Shown: positions 1 through 8,974, counted from the first letter of the stretch. The stretch is 45,530 nt of DNA from Opitutaceae bacterium (GCA_003164715.1 PLTZ01000021.1:29051-74580); one strand, 5' to 3'. The notes: generated by a model from the letters alone, not told the origin. A program made the numbers and translations.

Positions 1-1
1 G

Positions 2-421
2 ATCTGCGAGAAGGAGTGCCCGCCGCAGTGCATCTACATCGAGAAGAGCAAGGACAAGAAGCCCGACGCGAGCGGCAAGATGCAGGTCTATCCGGCCGTC
101 TTCGACATCGACACGGCGGTCTGCATGAGCTGCCAAATCTGCGTCGAGGTCTGCCCGTTCGACGCGATCAAGATGGACCAGATCTTCGAGATCGCGGCGA
201 CGGACCGCTTCACGGGCCTTCTGCTTGGCCGCGAGGCCCTGGCCAAGCCCAACGCCTACTACCACACGCTCCACCCGGTCGACGCGGCCGAGGTGGACGA
301 CCGCCTCGCCACCGCGCGCAAGGCCGCCGCGGCGAAGGCGGCCCCGAAGCCGGCCGCCGCGCCCCCGCAACCGCCCGTCGCGCCGAGCGCGCAGGCCCCG
401 GCCCCCAAGCCCGCCGCATGA
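2..421 (+). CDS. nuoI: NADH-quinone oxidoreductase subunit I (5' truncated by window)
   Basis: Iron-sulfur subunit of complex I that passes electrons along two 4Fe-4S clusters towards the quinone site. The window opens inside the gene. What remains of the first cluster motif is its last two cysteines (CEKECP), followed by a complete second motif, CMSCQICVEVCP (C-x2-C-x2-C-x3-C-P). The two motifs are separated by a Lys-rich loop, and the C-terminus is a roughly 45-residue Ala/Pro/Lys-rich tail, longer than in the E. coli protein as I remember it. The stop codon (TGA 419-421) overlaps the nuoH ATG at 418, so the genes are translationally coupled. Identity is secure from the cluster spacing and the operon; the N-terminal half lies outside the window. 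Confidence 0.93.
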   Translation: MCEKECPPQCIYIEKSKDKKPDASGKMQVYPAVFDIDTAVCMSCQICVEVCPFDAIKMDQIFEIAATDRFTGLLLGREALAKPNAYYHTLHPVDAAEVDDRLATARKAAAAKAAPKPAAAPPQPPVAPSAQAPAPKPAA

Positions 422-1623
422 GGCTTCTGGCGACAACGGATTCGTCCCTCCTGGAGCGCGCGCCCGTCCTGCTGCGCGACGCGCTCTCCGGCCTCCTGCC
501 GCCGCCGGCCCGCTGGACGGCCAACGCCCTGATCGAGATCGTGGCGATCCTCGCCGTGTTCGGCACGCTCTTCGCCTTCCTCACGCTCGCCGAGCGCAAG
601 ATCCTCGGCCGCGTCCAGAACCGGCCCGGCCCCAACCGCACCGGATGGTTCGGCCTCCTGCAGCCCTTTGCCGACGGGATCAAGATGCTCACCAAGGAGG
701 ACATCGTCCCGCACGCCGCGGACCCCGTGCTCCACTACCTGGCGCCGGTGGCCCTGATCGCGTTCTCGCTCCTCACCTTCTCGGTGATCCCGTACGGCCG
801 CGACCTGCTGGCCGTCCGCATGGACGCCTCGGTGCTCTTCTTCTTCGCGGCCGGCTCCGCGACGGAGCTTTCGGTCTTCATGGCCGGGTGGTCGAGCCAC
901 AACAAGTACTCTCTCTTCGCGGCGATGCGCGCCCTGGCGCAGCTCATCAGCTACGAGCTGCCGCTGCTCCTCTCGGTCGTGCCGGTCGTCCTGGCGGCGG
1001 GCACGCTCTCGACCGCGGGCGTCGTGGCGGCGCAGTCCGGGTGGAAATGGGGCCTCGTCCCGCACTGGCACGTCTTCACGCCCTGGGGGGCGGCCGGGTT
1101 CGCCATCTTCATGGTCTCCGCCCTGGCGGAGTCCAACCGCTCGCCGTTCGACCTGCCGGAGGCCGAGAGCGAGCTGATCGCCGGGCACCTGACCGAGTAC
1201 TCGGGCTTCAAGTACGCCCTCTTCTTCATGGCCGAGTACTTCGGGATGTGCGCCCTTTCCGGCATGGCGGTGACGCTCTTCCTCGGGGGCTGGCAGGCGC
1301 CGCTTCCCGCGCTCGAGTTTGTCCCCTCCTACGCCTGGTTCGCCCTGAAGCTCCTCGCGCTCATTGCCGGGTTCATGTGGGTGCGCGCCACGCTGCCCCG
1401 CCTGCGGATCGACCAGCTGACGCGCCTCGCCTGGAAGTTCCTCGTGCCGCTGGCGCTCATCAACCTCGGCACGGCGGCCTTCTGGTCGCTCACCTACCCG
1501 TGGGGGGGCTCGCTCCAGCTGCTGCGCTGGGCCGTCGCGCTCGCGCTCGTCATGGGCCCGTTCCTCCTCCTCGGCCGGCGGCTGTCGGCCGGCCTCGGCG
1601 CCCGAACCTACCGCTACGCGTGA
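418..1623 (+). CDS. nuoH: NADH-quinone oxidoreductase subunit H
   Basis: Membrane subunit that forms the quinone-binding cavity of complex I with NuoB/D. The 401-aa product carries the family signature AERKILGRVQNRPGPNRTG (about residues 58-76) and, later, a SNRSPFDLPEAESELIAGH region rich in the conserved acidic loop residues. About eight hydrophobic segments are visible. The N-terminus has about 35 extra residues (LERAPVLLRDALSG...) compared with the usual 325-345 aa, but the ATG at 418 makes an ATGA overlap with nuoI, which supports this start. The end overlaps the nuoJ GTG by four bases (GTGA). Confidence 0.97.
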   Translation: MRLLATTDSSLLERAPVLLRDALSGLLPPPARWTANALIEIVAILAVFGTLFAFLTLAERKILGRVQNRPGPNRTGWFGLLQPFADGIKMLTKEDIVPHAADPVLHYLAPVALIAFSLLTFSVIPYGRDLLAVRMDASVLFFFAAGSATELSVFMAGWSSHNKYSLFAAMRALAQLISYELPLLLSVVPVVLAAGTLSTAGVVAAQSGWKWGLVPHWHVFTPWGAAGFAIFMVSALAESNRSPFDLPEAESELIAGHLTEYSGFKYALFFMAEYFGMCALSGMAVTLFLGGWQAPLPALEFVPSYAWFALKLLALIAGFMWVRATLPRLRIDQLTRLAWKFLVPLALINLGTAAFWSLTYPWGGSLQLLRWAVALALVMGPFLLLGRRLSAGLGARTYRYA

Positions 1624-2135
1624 ACACGGTCCTCGTCATCCTCGCGCTTGCGACGCTCGGCACGGCCGCCGTGGCGATGAGTCTGCGCAACCTCCTGCAC
1701 AGTGTCCTGCTCCTGACGGCCACCTGGGCGGGGGTGGCCGCGTTCTACCTGTGGGCCGGCGCCGAGTTTGTGGCGTTCGCCCAGCTCCTGGTCTACGTGG
1801 GCGCGATCTCGATGGCGGTCCTCTTCGCTGTCCTGCTCACCCGCCACTCGCGCGACGACGTGGCCGCCCCCCCGGCCGCGCGCAGCCGCGGAGTCTACGC
1901 CGCCGCGGCGGGGGCCGCCGTGGCCGGCGTCCTCCTTGCAGCCGTCTCCCTGGCTCCCCTCGCCACGGCGCCGGCCCGCGCGCCCGCCGTGTCCGTGCGC
2001 CAGCTGGGCGGCGAGCTCATGGGCGCGCACGCCGCGTCGCTCCTCGCGGTCGCGGTCCTGCTCACGGTCGCCCTCGTCGGCGCCGTGGTCCTTGCGGCCG
2101 GCGGCCCGCCCGAGAAGCCGGGGGACACGCCATGA
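1620..2135 (+). CDS. nuoJ: NADH-quinone oxidoreductase subunit J
   Basis: Small membrane subunit of complex I (171 aa, about five TM segments) that contributes to the chain of charged residues linking the quinone site to the antiporter subunits. The segment FAQLLVYVGAISMAVLFAVLL (about residues 55-75; first motif residues FAQLLVYVGAIS) is the typical NuoJ TM3 with its pi-bulge glycine and tyrosine. The start is a GTG at 1620 that overlaps the nuoH stop (GTGA); no ATG is available nearby. The loop after TM3 is Arg/Ala/Pro-rich, and the C-terminal tail is short. It ends in an ATGA overlap with nuoK. Confidence 0.94.
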   Translation: MNTVLVILALATLGTAAVAMSLRNLLHSVLLLTATWAGVAAFYLWAGAEFVAFAQLLVYVGAISMAVLFAVLLTRHSRDDVAAPPAARSRGVYAAAAGAAVAGVLLAAVSLAPLATAPARAPAVSVRQLGGELMGAHAASLLAVAVLLTVALVGAVVLAAGGPPEKPGDTP

Positions 2136-2443
2136 GCCCGCTCCAGCTCTGCCTCGCCTTCTCGAGCCTGCTCTTCGCCGTGGGCCTCACCGGCGCGCTC
2201 GCCCGCTCGAACAGCATCCTGGTCCTCCTCGGCCTCGAGCTCATGCTGACGGCGGGCAGCGTCAATTTCATCGCGTTCTGGCGCTTCGGCCCTCCCGCCT
2301 CCCCCGCCACCGGCGTCGTCTTCGCCATCTTCGCGATCGCGGTCGCGGCGGCCGAGACCGCCGTCGGCCTCGCGCTCGTGATCGCCGTCTACCGCCACCA
2401 GAGGAATATCCGCCTGCCGGAGGCCAACCGCCTGAAGGGCTGA
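2132..2443 (+). CDS. nuoK: NADH-quinone oxidoreductase subunit K
   Basis: MrpC-like membrane subunit of complex I, 103 aa, three TM helices, normal family length. The two buried glutamates important for proton transfer are visible: one in LLGLELMLTAGSVNF (TM2) and one in AVAAAETAVGLAL (TM3). ATG at 2132 overlaps the nuoJ stop. Three bases separate the stop from nuoL, the only non-overlapping junction in the visible operon. Confidence 0.96.
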   Translation: MSPLQLCLAFSSLLFAVGLTGALARSNSILVLLGLELMLTAGSVNFIAFWRFGPPASPATGVVFAIFAIAVAAAETAVGLALVIAVYRHQRNIRLPEANRLKG

Positions 2444-2446
2444 CCC

Positions 2447-4471
2447 ATGCCGCCCTCCCTCGAGACCCTCTGGCTTGTCCCCGCGCTGCCGCTTCTGGCG
2501 GCCAGTCTGGGGGCCCTGACCCCGAGGGGCGGCCGGCGCTTCTCGGCGGGCGTCGCCATCGCCGCCATGGCCGGGGCGCTCCTCCTCTCGTGCCTCGCGC
2601 TGCGTGCCGCCCTCCTGGACCCCTCGGCGCACCTCGTCCACAACTTCCGCTGGTTCGACCTGGGCAACGGGGCCGTTGAGCTCGGGTGGCTCCTCGACCC
2701 CTTGAGCGCCCTCATGTGCGTCATGGTGAGCCTGGTGGGGCTCCTCATCTTCATCTTCAGCCTCGGCTACATGTGCGAGGACGAGAACTTCACCCGGTTC
2801 TTCTGCTTCATGAGCCTCTTCGCGGCGGCGATGCTCGGCGTCGTGATCGCGAACAGCCTGCTGCTCCTCTTCATCAGCTGGGAGCTGGTCGGACTCGCCT
2901 CGTACCTGTTGATCGGCTTCTGGTTCCACAAGCCGGCGGCGGCGGCGGCGGCGAAGAAGGCGTTCATCACGACCCGGATCGGCGACCTCGGGCTCCTCCT
3001 CGGGCTCGTGTGGCTCTACGACTCGACCGGCTCCTTGCTCCTCTACGACGGGGGCAACGGCGTCCTCGAGGCCGGCGTCCTCGGCAACCTGGGCACGATG
3101 GCGCTTGCCGGCGGCCTGGCCGTCCCGACCGCGATCAGCCTGCTCATCTTCTGCGGCGCCGCGGGCAAGTCGGGCCAGTTCCCCCTCCATGTCTGGCTGC
3201 CCGACGCGATGGAGGGCCCGACCCCGGTTAGTGCGCTCATCCACGCCGCGACGATGGTGGCGGCGGGCGTGTTCCTGATTGCGCGCGTGTTTCCCCTGAT
3301 CTCGTACGACCAGGCGCTGGCGGCCGACCCCCTCCACGCGCTCACGGTCGTGGCGGCCATCGGCGCCGTGACCGCGCTCCTCGGCGCGGCGATCGCGACC
3401 GCCCAGAGCGACCTGAAGCGCGTCCTGGCCTTCTCCACTATCTCGCAGCTCGGCTACATGATGCTGGCGCTCGGCGTGGGCTCCTGGGTCGCCGCGATCT
3501 TCCACCTGCTGACGCACGCCTTCTTCAAGGCCCTCCTCTTCCTCGCCGCGGGCTCCGTCATCCACGCCGCGCACCACGAGCAGGACATCCGGCGCCTCGG
3601 CGGGCTCGGCCGGACAATGCGCACGACCTATGCGACCTTCGCCGTGGGCATGATGGCGCTCTCCGGGGTGCCGTTCCTCTTCTCGGGGTTCTGGAGCAAG
3701 GAGGCCGTGCTGCACGCCGCCTCCGAATGGGCCGTCTCCCAGCTGCCGCTCTATGCGGGGCTTGTCGGCGTCGTCCTCACGGCCTTCTACATGACCCGCC
3801 TCCTGTGCGAGGTGTTCTGGGGGCCTGCGCGCTCCCCCGAGGCCGCCCACGCCCGCGAGAACACGGGGGTCATCACGGTGCCCCTGGTCATCCTGGCCAT
3901 CGGCTCGGTCGGCCTCGGCTTCCTCGGGACTCCGGCATGGCCCTGGCTCGAGTCGGCCCTGACCGGCCGGCCGGTCGCGCCGCGCTCGCTCCTTGAGGGC
4001 GGCGGCCTCATGGCGCTCTCCATCGTCCTGGTGGCCGCCGGCTTGGGCGCGGGCTGGGCCCTCTACGGCCGGAAGGTCCGCGTCTCTGCGGACGCGAAGG
4101 ACCCCTTCTCGGCCGCTGCCCCCAGGCTCTTCGGGTTCCTCGGCGCCCGGATGAGGCTTGACGAGCTCTACGCCGCGACGCTCGGGCGCCTGAACACCCT
4201 TGGCGCGGCGCTCGCGGACTTCATGGACCGCTGGGTCTGGGGCGGGGCGGTCGGGTTCCTGGCGCTCCTCGGCGAGTTCACAGGGTCGGTCAACAGCGAG
4301 GTCGACGAGTCCGGCCTCAACGCCGGCTTCAACTCGGCCAGCGAGCGGATCCGCGGCGCGGGCCGCGCCTATTCGGGCGCGCAGTCGGGCGACGCCCAGG
4401 GCTATCTGCGCACGGTCGCCGTCGCCTTCGTGGTGCTCGCGCTTCTCGTGCTCCTGGGGGGTGGCCGATGA
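2447..4471 (+). CDS. nuoL: NADH-quinone oxidoreductase subunit L with lengthened lateral helix region
   Basis: Distal antiporter-like proton-pumping subunit of complex I, 674 aa. The TM5 glutamate (E146 in FISWELVGLASY) and TM7 lysine (K241 in GAAGKSGQFPLHVWLP) are present, and so is the conserved HAATMVAAGVFL stretch. E. coli NuoL is 613 aa. The extra length lies mainly between the DELYAATLGRL motif before the lateral helix and the GYLRTVAVAF segment of the last TM: I count 84 residues there against about 51 in E. coli and about 59 in alphaproteobacterial NuoL, comparing with sequences from memory. An elongated lateral helix is the expected companion of a second NuoM, which follows directly downstream. 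The stop overlaps the next ATG (4468). Confidence 0.97.
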   Translation: MPPSLETLWLVPALPLLAASLGALTPRGGRRFSAGVAIAAMAGALLLSCLALRAALLDPSAHLVHNFRWFDLGNGAVELGWLLDPLSALMCVMVSLVGLLIFIFSLGYMCEDENFTRFFCFMSLFAAAMLGVVIANSLLLLFISWELVGLASYLLIGFWFHKPAAAAAAKKAFITTRIGDLGLLLGLVWLYDSTGSLLLYDGGNGVLEAGVLGNLGTMALAGGLAVPTAISLLIFCGAAGKSGQFPLHVWLPDAMEGPTPVSALIHAATMVAAGVFLIARVFPLISYDQALAADPLHALTVVAAIGAVTALLGAAIATAQSDLKRVLAFSTISQLGYMMLALGVGSWVAAIFHLLTHAFFKALLFLAAGSVIHAAHHEQDIRRLGGLGRTMRTTYATFAVGMMALSGVPFLFSGFWSKEAVLHAASEWAVSQLPLYAGLVGVVLTAFYMTRLLCEVFWGPARSPEAAHARENTGVITVPLVILAIGSVGLGFLGTPAWPWLESALTGRPVAPRSLLEGGGLMALSIVLVAAGLGAGWALYGRKVRVSADAKDPFSAAAPRLFGFLGARMRLDELYAATLGRLNTLGAALADFMDRWVWGGAVGFLALLGEFTGSVNSEVDESGLNAGFNSASERIRGAGRAYSGAQSGDAQGYLRTVAVAFVVLALLVLLGGGR

Positions 4472-6009
4472 GCTCCGTTCCGCTGCTCTCCCTCCTGGTC
4501 TTTGTCCCGTGGGCCGGGGCGCTTGTCCTCGCCTGCCTGCCCGGCCTCGGCCGGCGGGCGCTGCGGATCCTGGCGCTCGGCTTCAGCCTGTCGACCCTCG
4601 TCCTCGCGCTGGCGTCCCTCGGCTCCTTCGACCGCGCCTCGACCGGCTACCAGTTCGTCGAGCGGCACGCCTGGATCCCATCCCTCGGCGTGCACTACCA
4701 TCTCGGCATGGACGGGCTGAGCCTGCTGCTCGTGCTGCTGACGGGCCTCCTGGCGCCCGCCGGCCTCCTGGCATCGTGGCGGCAGGAGCGCGACGCGCGG
4801 TTTTTCAACCTGCTCTACCTCCTCCTGCAGGGCGCCGCCGTCGGCGTCTTCCTGGCGCTCGACTTCTTCCACTGGTTCATCTTCTGGGAGCTCAGCCTCA
4901 TCCCCGCGTACTTTCTCATCAGGCTGTGGGGCGGGCCCGCGGCCTCGCGCGCCGCCTATCAGTTCGTGATCTACACGATCGGCGGAAGCGCGTTCCTGCT
5001 GCTCGGCTTCGCGGCCATCTTCGCCGCCACCGGCGCGCTGGATTTTGAGGCGCTCTCCCGGATGGGCGCGGACGGGACCCTTGCGGCCAAGCTCGCCGCG
5101 CTCGGGGGCTGGTGGCCGCAGGCCGTATTCCTGGGCGTCTTCCTGGGGTTCGCCGTCAAGGTCCCCCTCTATCCCTTCCACACCTGGCTGCCCCTGGCCT
5201 ACGCCGAGGCGCCCACCGGGGTCTCGATGTTCCTGACCGGGGTGATGTCCAAGATGGGCGTCTACGGCTTCCTGAGGATCCTCTGGCCCCTTTTCCCGGG
5301 GCCCCTGCACGCCGCCGCCGTGCCGCTCCTCTGGCTCGCCCTCGGAGGCGCTGTCCTGGGCGCGTTCGCGGCCATGCGCCAGACCGACCTGAAGCGGATG
5401 GTCGCCTACTCCTCGGTCAACCACCTGAGCTACTGCCTCCTCGCGCTCTTCGCCGTCTGCGCGGCCACCGGGCGCCCGCACCCGACGAGCGAGGCGGCGG
5501 CGGCGGCGCTGAGCGGGACCCTCCTGCAGCTGTTCAACCACGGCCTCTCGGCAGGCGCCCTGTTCTACTGCGTCGGGATGCTCGAGGCCCGCTCCGGCGG
5601 CAGGCGCGGCATCGGCGACTTCGGCGGGGTGCGGACGGCCGCGCCGGTGTTCGCGGGGCTGTGCGGCATCGCGATGTTCTCGTCCCTCGGCCTGCCCGGG
5701 CTTAACGGGTTCATCGGCGAGTTCCTGATCTTCCGCGGCGTGTGGGGCCTCGTCCCGTGGGCGGCCGCGGTGGCCTGCCTTGGCCTCTTCGCCACGGCCT
5801 TCTTCCTGCTCACGTTCTGGCAGCGGGTCTTCCACGGCCCGCGCTCGGGCGCGGCCTCCGGGGTGTTCGCCGACGCGTCGCGCCTTGATCTCGCGGTCCT
5901 CCTCCCCCTGGTCGCCCTCATGTTCCTCTTGGGCGTGCTCCCGCAGCTCCTCACCGGGCTCTTCAACCCGCTCATCACCTCGTGGGCGAACCACATGCCG
6001 CTGCCATGA
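4468..6009 (+). CDS. nuoM: NADH-quinone oxidoreductase subunit M, first copy
   Basis: Antiporter-like proton-pumping subunit (513 aa, about 14 TMs). The hallmark residues are intact: E141 in FIFWELSLIPAYFLI (TM5), K231 in FAVKVPLYPFHTWLP (TM7), a lysine in VMSKMGVYGFL (TM8) and the glutamate of NGFIGEFLIF (TM12). The start overlaps the nuoL stop as ATGA, and the stop overlaps the ATG of a second NuoM. This copy is the more canonical of the two and should be a working proton channel. Confidence 0.96.
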   Translation: MSSVPLLSLLVFVPWAGALVLACLPGLGRRALRILALGFSLSTLVLALASLGSFDRASTGYQFVERHAWIPSLGVHYHLGMDGLSLLLVLLTGLLAPAGLLASWRQERDARFFNLLYLLLQGAAVGVFLALDFFHWFIFWELSLIPAYFLIRLWGGPAASRAAYQFVIYTIGGSAFLLLGFAAIFAATGALDFEALSRMGADGTLAAKLAALGGWWPQAVFLGVFLGFAVKVPLYPFHTWLPLAYAEAPTGVSMFLTGVMSKMGVYGFLRILWPLFPGPLHAAAVPLLWLALGGAVLGAFAAMRQTDLKRMVAYSSVNHLSYCLLALFAVCAATGRPHPTSEAAAAALSGTLLQLFNHGLSAGALFYCVGMLEARSGGRRGIGDFGGVRTAAPVFAGLCGIAMFSSLGLPGLNGFIGEFLIFRGVWGLVPWAAAVACLGLFATAFFLLTFWQRVFHGPRSGAASGVFADASRLDLAVLLPLVALMFLLGVLPQLLTGLFNPLITSWANHMPLP

Positions 6010-7505
6010 GCCTGCTGCCCTGGACCATCTATACGTCGCTGGCCGGAGCGCTCCTCGCGCTCGTTGCCGGCGCGCGCTCGGCCCGGGCGGCGCGGTGGAT
6101 CGCGCTCCTTTCGGCCGGCGGCGCGTGGGCCCTGACGCTCGCGGCCGCGAGCCGCTTTGTGCCCGGTCCCTCGCTCCAGACGCTTGTCGACCTCCCCTGG
6201 GTCCCGTCCATGGGCGTCCGCTACCACCTCGCGGCCGACGGGATCAGCCTCACCCTCCTCGTCCTGACGGGGCTGGCGTCAACCGCGGGCGTCCTCTTCT
6301 CCTGGAACGTCACGGAGCGCGCCGGCGAATTCTTCGCCCTCTTCCTGACCCTCGTGGCCGGGGTCTACGGGGTGTTCCTGAGCGCGGACGCGCTCCTCTT
6401 CTTCGCCTTCTACGAGATCGCCATCGTGCCGAAGTATTTCCTGATCGCGGTCTGGGGTTCCACGAACCGCGAGTACGGGGCGATGAAGCTCGCGCTCTAC
6501 TCCTTCGCCGGGAGCGCCATGGTCCTGGCCGGCCTGCTGTGGGTCTACGCGGCGGGAGGCGGGCACGGCTTCGGCTTCGCCGACCTGGCGCAGGCGGCCG
6601 CCACGCTGCCGAGGCGCCAGCAGATCGTCGTCTTCGCCTTCGTGTTCTTCGGGTTCGCCACGCTTGCCGGCCTCTTCCCCCTGCACACGTGGGCCCCGAC
6701 GGGCCACGTGGCCGCCCCGACCGCGGCGTCGATGCTTCTGGCCGGCGTCGTGATGAAGCTCGGGGCCTACGGCTGCCTGCGGGTGGCGCTCCCCCTCTCG
6801 CCGGTCGGATTCGCCTACTGGCAGACGCCGATCGCGTGGCTGGCGGTGGTCGGCATCGTCTACGCGGGGCTCGTGGCGCTCATGCAGGCGGACCTGAAGT
6901 TCGTCATCGGGTACTCGAGCGTGAGCCACATGGGCTTTGTCATGCTGGGGCTCGCCGCAGCGAACCTCCAGTCGGCCGGGGGCGCGGTGCTGCAGATGTT
7001 CTCCCACGGGGTCATTGCGGGCCTCCTCTTCGCCGTCGTCGGCCGGATGGTCTACGACCGCACCCACACCCGGCAGCTGGCCGACCTGCGCGCGATGCAA
7101 CTCTACCGGCGCCTGCCCTTCGCGGCCGCGGTGTTTGTCATCGCGGGCATCGCCTCGATGGGACTGCCGGGATTCAGCGGCTTCCCCGCCGAGCTCACGA
7201 TCCTGGTGGGCGCATGGAAGACCCGTCCGGCGTGGGCGGCCGTCGGCGCCCTGGGTGTCCTCGTGGCCGCCGCCTTCACCCTGCGCGCCATCCAGCTGGG
7301 CTTCTTCGGGTCGGCCGACAAGGCCGCGCCCGCGGGTGACGCGGCCCCCCTGGCGCCGATCACGCTCGCGGAGAAGCTCGGGGCGTTCCTCCTCGTGGGC
7401 GCGACCGTCCTAATCGGGATCAGGCCGGATCTCCTGCTTAACTGGATCAACCCGGCGCTGCAGTCGCCGCTGCTGCAGACGGTCCTCAAGGGAGGCGCAT
7501 CATGA
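6006..7505 (+). CDS. nuoM: NADH-quinone oxidoreductase subunit M, second copy, TM7 lysine replaced
   Basis: Second antiporter-like subunit, 499 aa, in tandem with the first and diverged from it. The fold and the TM5 glutamate (E137 in FAFYEIAIVPKYFLI), the TM8 lysine (K251 in VVMKLGAYG) and the TM12 glutamate (SGFPAELTIL) are conserved. The TM7 lysine is not: FAVKVPLYPFHTW of copy 1 aligns with FATLAGLFPLHTW here, putting Leu220 at the lysine position. The ATG at 6006 makes the operon-typical ATGA overlap; an in-frame ATG 24 bases upstream would overlap nuoM more and is less likely. The ATGA overlap with nuoN shows it is kept in the operon and not a decaying duplicate. Confidence 0.94.
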   Translation: MSLLPWTIYTSLAGALLALVAGARSARAARWIALLSAGGAWALTLAAASRFVPGPSLQTLVDLPWVPSMGVRYHLAADGISLTLLVLTGLASTAGVLFSWNVTERAGEFFALFLTLVAGVYGVFLSADALLFFAFYEIAIVPKYFLIAVWGSTNREYGAMKLALYSFAGSAMVLAGLLWVYAAGGGHGFGFADLAQAAATLPRRQQIVVFAFVFFGFATLAGLFPLHTWAPTGHVAAPTAASMLLAGVVMKLGAYGCLRVALPLSPVGFAYWQTPIAWLAVVGIVYAGLVALMQADLKFVIGYSSVSHMGFVMLGLAAANLQSAGGAVLQMFSHGVIAGLLFAVVGRMVYDRTHTRQLADLRAMQLYRRLPFAAAVFVIAGIASMGLPGFSGFPAELTILVGAWKTRPAWAAVGALGVLVAAAFTLRAIQLGFFGSADKAAPAGDAAPLAPITLAEKLGAFLLVGATVLIGIRPDLLLNWINPALQSPLLQTVLKGGAS

Positions 7506-8968
7506 GCCCCGACTATGCGGGCCTCTTCCGCGCGCTCGGGCCCGAGGCGGCCCTGGTGGTGGGCGCCCTGGCCGTCCTGGGACTCGACCTGACGCTCTTT
7601 CGGCGCCACAGCCTCGGCGAGCGCCTGCGGCTCGCCCTCTGGGTCGGAAGCCTGGCGGTCCTTGCCGCCGGCGTGCACGTCTGGAGGGGCGGCGCGCCCG
7701 GGCCGGTCTTCGGCGCCGTCCTGATGCTCGACCCCCTGGCCGTGGCGACCCGGTTCGGCGTCCTGGTCCTCACGCTTCTCACGCTCGGGGTGGCGCGCAG
7801 CTCCACCGCGCAGCGCCAGCCGGCCGAGTACGTCGCCTTGATCCTCTTCGCCGCGACCGGCCTCATCCTGATGGCCGCCGCCCAGCAGCTGCTCCTTGTC
7901 TTCCTTGCGCTCGAGCTGGCGAGCCTCTCCCTCTACGTGATCGCGGGCTTTGACCGGAATAGGCCCGAGACCGCGGAGGCGGCGCTCAAGTACTTCCTGT
8001 TTGGCGGGATCGCCGCGGCGTTTCTCCTCTTTGGGTTCAGCCTGATCTACGGGGTCACCGGCTCGATCGAGCTGCCGCAGATCGCGGCGCAGATCGCCGT
8101 CCAGGGCGCCAATCCCCTGCTCCTGGTCGCCCTGGCCATGGTCCTCGTGGCCTTCGGCTTCAAGACCGCCGCGGCCCCGTTCCACCTGTGGGCCCCCGAC
8201 GTCTACCAGGGCGCCCCGGCGCCGTCCGCGGCGCTGGTCGCATCCGCGTCGAAACTCGCCGGCTTCACCCTCTTCACCCGGCTCCTCTGGCCGGGCCTCG
8301 GCGCGGCGGCCGGAAGCACCGCGTCCTTCAACGCCGGTCCGGGCTGGCTGCCGGCCGTGGCCGTGATCGCGGCTGCCTCGCTCCTCTTGGGCAACCTGGT
8401 CGCGCTCGCCCAGACCAACCTGCGCCGCCTCCTCGCGTACTCGGCGATCGCCCACTCCGGGGCCATGCTCCTTGGTGTCATGGCCGCCGGCCGCGCGGGC
8501 CCGGCTCCGCTCTTCTACTACGCGTCGACCTACGGGCTCGCGACCGTCGGGGCGTTCGGCGTCATCTGCGCTGCCGAGCGCGGGGGCCGCTGCGAGGCCA
8601 TTTCGGACCTAGCGGGGCTTTACAAGCGCTCCCCGTTCCTGGCGGGGTGTCTCGCCGTTTTCATCCTGTCTCTGGCCGGCATCCCCCCGCTCGCCGGCTT
8701 CTTCGGCAAGTTCACGGTGTTTGCAGCCGCGCTGCGCCTGGGCGGTGTGGCGGCCCCTGCGGGCTCCCTGGCCATACTGGCGATCGCGCTAAGCGCCGTG
8801 GCGCTCTACTACTACCTGATCGTCCTGAAGCAGGCGCTGGTCGCCAAGCCGACGGCCGGCGCCCAGCCCATCAAGGTTGCTCCGGCCACGGCGCTGGCCC
8901 TATTCGCCGCAGCCGGCCTCATCGTCTGGTTCGGACTGTTCCCCGCCGAGCTTCTCGGGCTCTTCTAG
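7502..8968 (+). CDS. nuoN: NADH-quinone oxidoreductase subunit N
   Basis: Antiporter-like subunit closest to NuoK, 488 aa, 14 predicted TMs. Visible functional residues are E139 in VFLALELASLSLYVI, K221 in AFGFKTAAAPFHLWAPD, the lysine in ASASKLAGF and the TM12 lysine of PPLAGFFGKFTVF, which is typical of NuoN and distinguishes it from NuoL/M. Last gene of the operon; it is followed seven bases later by a GC-rich hairpin. Convergent with the cytochrome operon on the other strand. Confidence 0.97.
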   Translation: MSPDYAGLFRALGPEAALVVGALAVLGLDLTLFRRHSLGERLRLALWVGSLAVLAAGVHVWRGGAPGPVFGAVLMLDPLAVATRFGVLVLTLLTLGVARSSTAQRQPAEYVALILFAATGLILMAAAQQLLLVFLALELASLSLYVIAGFDRNRPETAEAALKYFLFGGIAAAFLLFGFSLIYGVTGSIELPQIAAQIAVQGANPLLLVALAMVLVAFGFKTAAAPFHLWAPDVYQGAPAPSAALVASASKLAGFTLFTRLLWPGLGAAAGSTASFNAGPGWLPAVAVIAAASLLLGNLVALAQTNLRRLLAYSAIAHSGAMLLGVMAAGRAGPAPLFYYASTYGLATVGAFGVICAAERGGRCEAISDLAGLYKRSPFLAGCLAVFILSLAGIPPLAGFFGKFTVFAAALRLGGVAAPAGSLAILAIALSAVALYYYLIVLKQALVAKPTAGAQPIKVAPATALALFAAAGLIVWFGLFPAELLGLF

Positions 8969-8974
8969 GGCCGG

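Noticed and set aside
225-1619. Long plus-strand frame overlapping nuoI and nuoH in phase with nuoJ
   Set aside because: Arg/Pro-rich shadow; only the part from GTG 1620 is NuoJ-like.
1895-3850. A 651-codon open frame antisense to nuoJ-nuoL
   Set aside because: Product is a Glu/Arg/Gly/His-rich low-complexity string, the mirror of GC-rich coding DNA; the plus-strand nuo genes explain the region fully.
4402-5994. A 530-codon antisense frame over nuoM
   Set aside because: Same shadow composition, no domain, and completely overlapped by a canonical nuoM.
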